From assembly GCF_025149465.1 (NCBI RefSeq), contig NZ_CP102275.1, positions 2,119,596 through 2,183,595 on the forward strand: DNA of 64,000 bases, written 5' to 3'. This DNA is from Thomasclavelia spiroformis DSM 1552. GTDB taxonomy: Bacteria > Bacillota_I > Bacilli_A > Erysipelotrichales > Coprobacillaceae. The translations under genes were made by a program, and so were the position numbers. The first letter of the stretch is position 1. Each line of letters starts with the position of its first letter. Shown one piece after another: positions 63,191-64,000 of the stretch. Under the pieces are notes generated by a model. It saw nothing but the letters and a program-made list of their open reading frames with translations, was not told the DNA's origin and did no database searches.

Positions 63191-63951
63191 TTAATAAAGA
63201 TAATATAATGAGCGATATCTATATATCATCAATTCTATTATTGCAAGTAAAGTATATCTAGACATACTACTTTTTAATTTGATTATGTAGTCCATACTTA
63301 TTTTAGTATCTTGTTTATTAGTCAATAAAACTGTTTTACATTTTGATTTTTTTAGATACTGAATTATTCTAAAATTATTACAAATATATTCACCATCATT
63401 AATTACTATCGCCACACTATTTTCATTTAATGACTTAGCACATTCCAGCTGTCTTTTATATTCCAATGGTGCATATACTAGCTTACCTAAGCTTAGTAAA
63501 TCAATTTGAAAATATAAAGATACAAAATGTAAGAAATGGTTTTGAAAAAAACAATCTTTTTACTATTATGAATAACTTGCAAAACCTCATCAATTATATC
63601 CCATTCTAATACACTTGACAATTTAGAAATTTCATCACATATATTTTTTAAATAATTTTTTGTACATTCTTTAGGTTTGTATCTCATATTCGTTAAATCC
63701 ATATTATAATTATCAAATACTTTATCTAAAGTACATGCTTGTTTAAAATGAAGATAATTTTCATAAACTAACGATTTACAAAACCGAGAAATTGTAGCTA
63801 GAGAAACATAACAATTATCTGCAAGTTCATTAATTGTCATTTTGGTTATTTTAGAAAAATTACGAACTACATACCATACAATATTATAATTTGTATCTAT
63901 TTCATTTGCAGTATCTAAATAAATAACCAACTGATCAAACAAACTCTCCAT
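63191..63951 (-). pseudogene. RpiR/MurR-family transcriptional regulator, frameshifted
   Basis: Codons from 63951 give an RpiR-type N-terminal HTH domain (TINELADNCYVSLATISRFCKSL) and a linker to HNSKKIVFF. There the frame runs into a stop after foreign residues. Shifting the frame at the A7 run (63545-63551 on the plus strand) continues as QNHFLHFVSLYFQIDLL, then YAPLEYKRQLECAK and NSVAIVINDGEYICN, a plausible SIS-domain sequence ending at 63191. One T missing from an original run of eight (minus strand) explains the break. Total about 253 residues. GGAGG precedes the first ATG. Confidence 0.82.
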
Positions 63952-63972
63952 TTTGATTCCTCCATCTTAGCA

Positions 63973-63985
63973 GTATTATACACTA
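63973..63985 (-). promoter_or_regulatory. -10 region of the RpiR-type gene
   Basis: Minus-strand GTGTATAATACTG about 25 nt before the ATG contains TATAAT. The -35 would lie at or beyond the window edge. Confidence 0.4.
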
Positions 63986-64000
63986 TAATTCAGCAATTTA

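Overview
AT-rich chromosomal DNA (clearly below 35% GC by eye) from a low-GC Gram-positive bacterium. The gene set points to a spore-forming anaerobic gut Firmicute, most likely Erysipelotrichales (Thomasclavelia/Erysipelatoclostridium-like): a secG-rnr-smpB-ssrA block, spoIID-spoIIQ-mbl, a ydcC-alr pair, anaerobic nrdDG, a two-subunit iron-sulfur fumarase, a V-type ATPase and a large surface glycosidase with FIVAR repeats and a KTGD-type sorting end. The taxonomic call is inference from gene content and composition. No phage, CRISPR array or rRNA operon is visible.

Layout. 0.6-6.2 kb: tmRNA, smpB, RNase R and secG (trans-translation and RNA quality control), then a GNAT acetyltransferase and a TagO-like lipid-carrier glycosyltransferase. 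6.4-9.4 kb: mbl/mreB, spoIIQ-like, spoIID and a DUF1146 protein, close to the Bacillus ywzB-murA-spoIID-spoIIQ-mbl order. 9.9-11.9 kb: ten tRNA genes in two minus-strand clusters, each with its own promoter and terminator. 12.2-20.4 kb: EF-G-like GTPase, galE, a thioredoxin-like membrane protein, alr with ydcC, DUF378, and a lipoprotein-deoD-HAD operon. 20.5-26.2 kb: a 1922-residue cell-wall-anchored GH36-like glycosidase. 26.5-31.3 kb: NfeD-SPFH, asparagine synthetase, aroD. 31.4-37.4 kb: a ROK protein, then an ABC-2 transporter operon headed by a 1020-residue FG-GAP/VCBS-like protein, with a promoter buried in ACTGTAT/ATACAGT repeats. 37.5-41.2 kb: an isolated BrxF-like P-loop gene, a deleted group II intron and an IS1182-type transposase. 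41.2-51.0 kb: a ten-gene V-type ATPase operon with two tandem subunit I genes. 51.4-56 kb: DUF2798 protein, Xaa-Pro aminopeptidase and a full-length copy of the same group II intron. 56-64 kb: nrdDG, a DUF4080 radical SAM protein, an M15 carboxypeptidase, fumarase alpha/beta and a frameshifted RpiR-type regulator.

Most notable: (i) two direct copies of a bacterial class C group II intron (CGC triad, insertion behind hairpins) bracketing the V-ATPase operon, one with a 512-bp internal deletion at a short repeat, the other supplying the present stop codon of the peptidase gene; (ii) an orphan BREX-3-type brxF; (iii) a truncated second V-ATPase subunit I lacking the channel-arginine region; (iv) a promoter-operator with four half-sites and no visible regulator gene; (v) a regulator broken at an A7 run; (vi) a SpoIIQ-like protein that has lost LytM metal ligands. 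Start codons were adjusted to Shine-Dalgarno positions where that decided between candidates.
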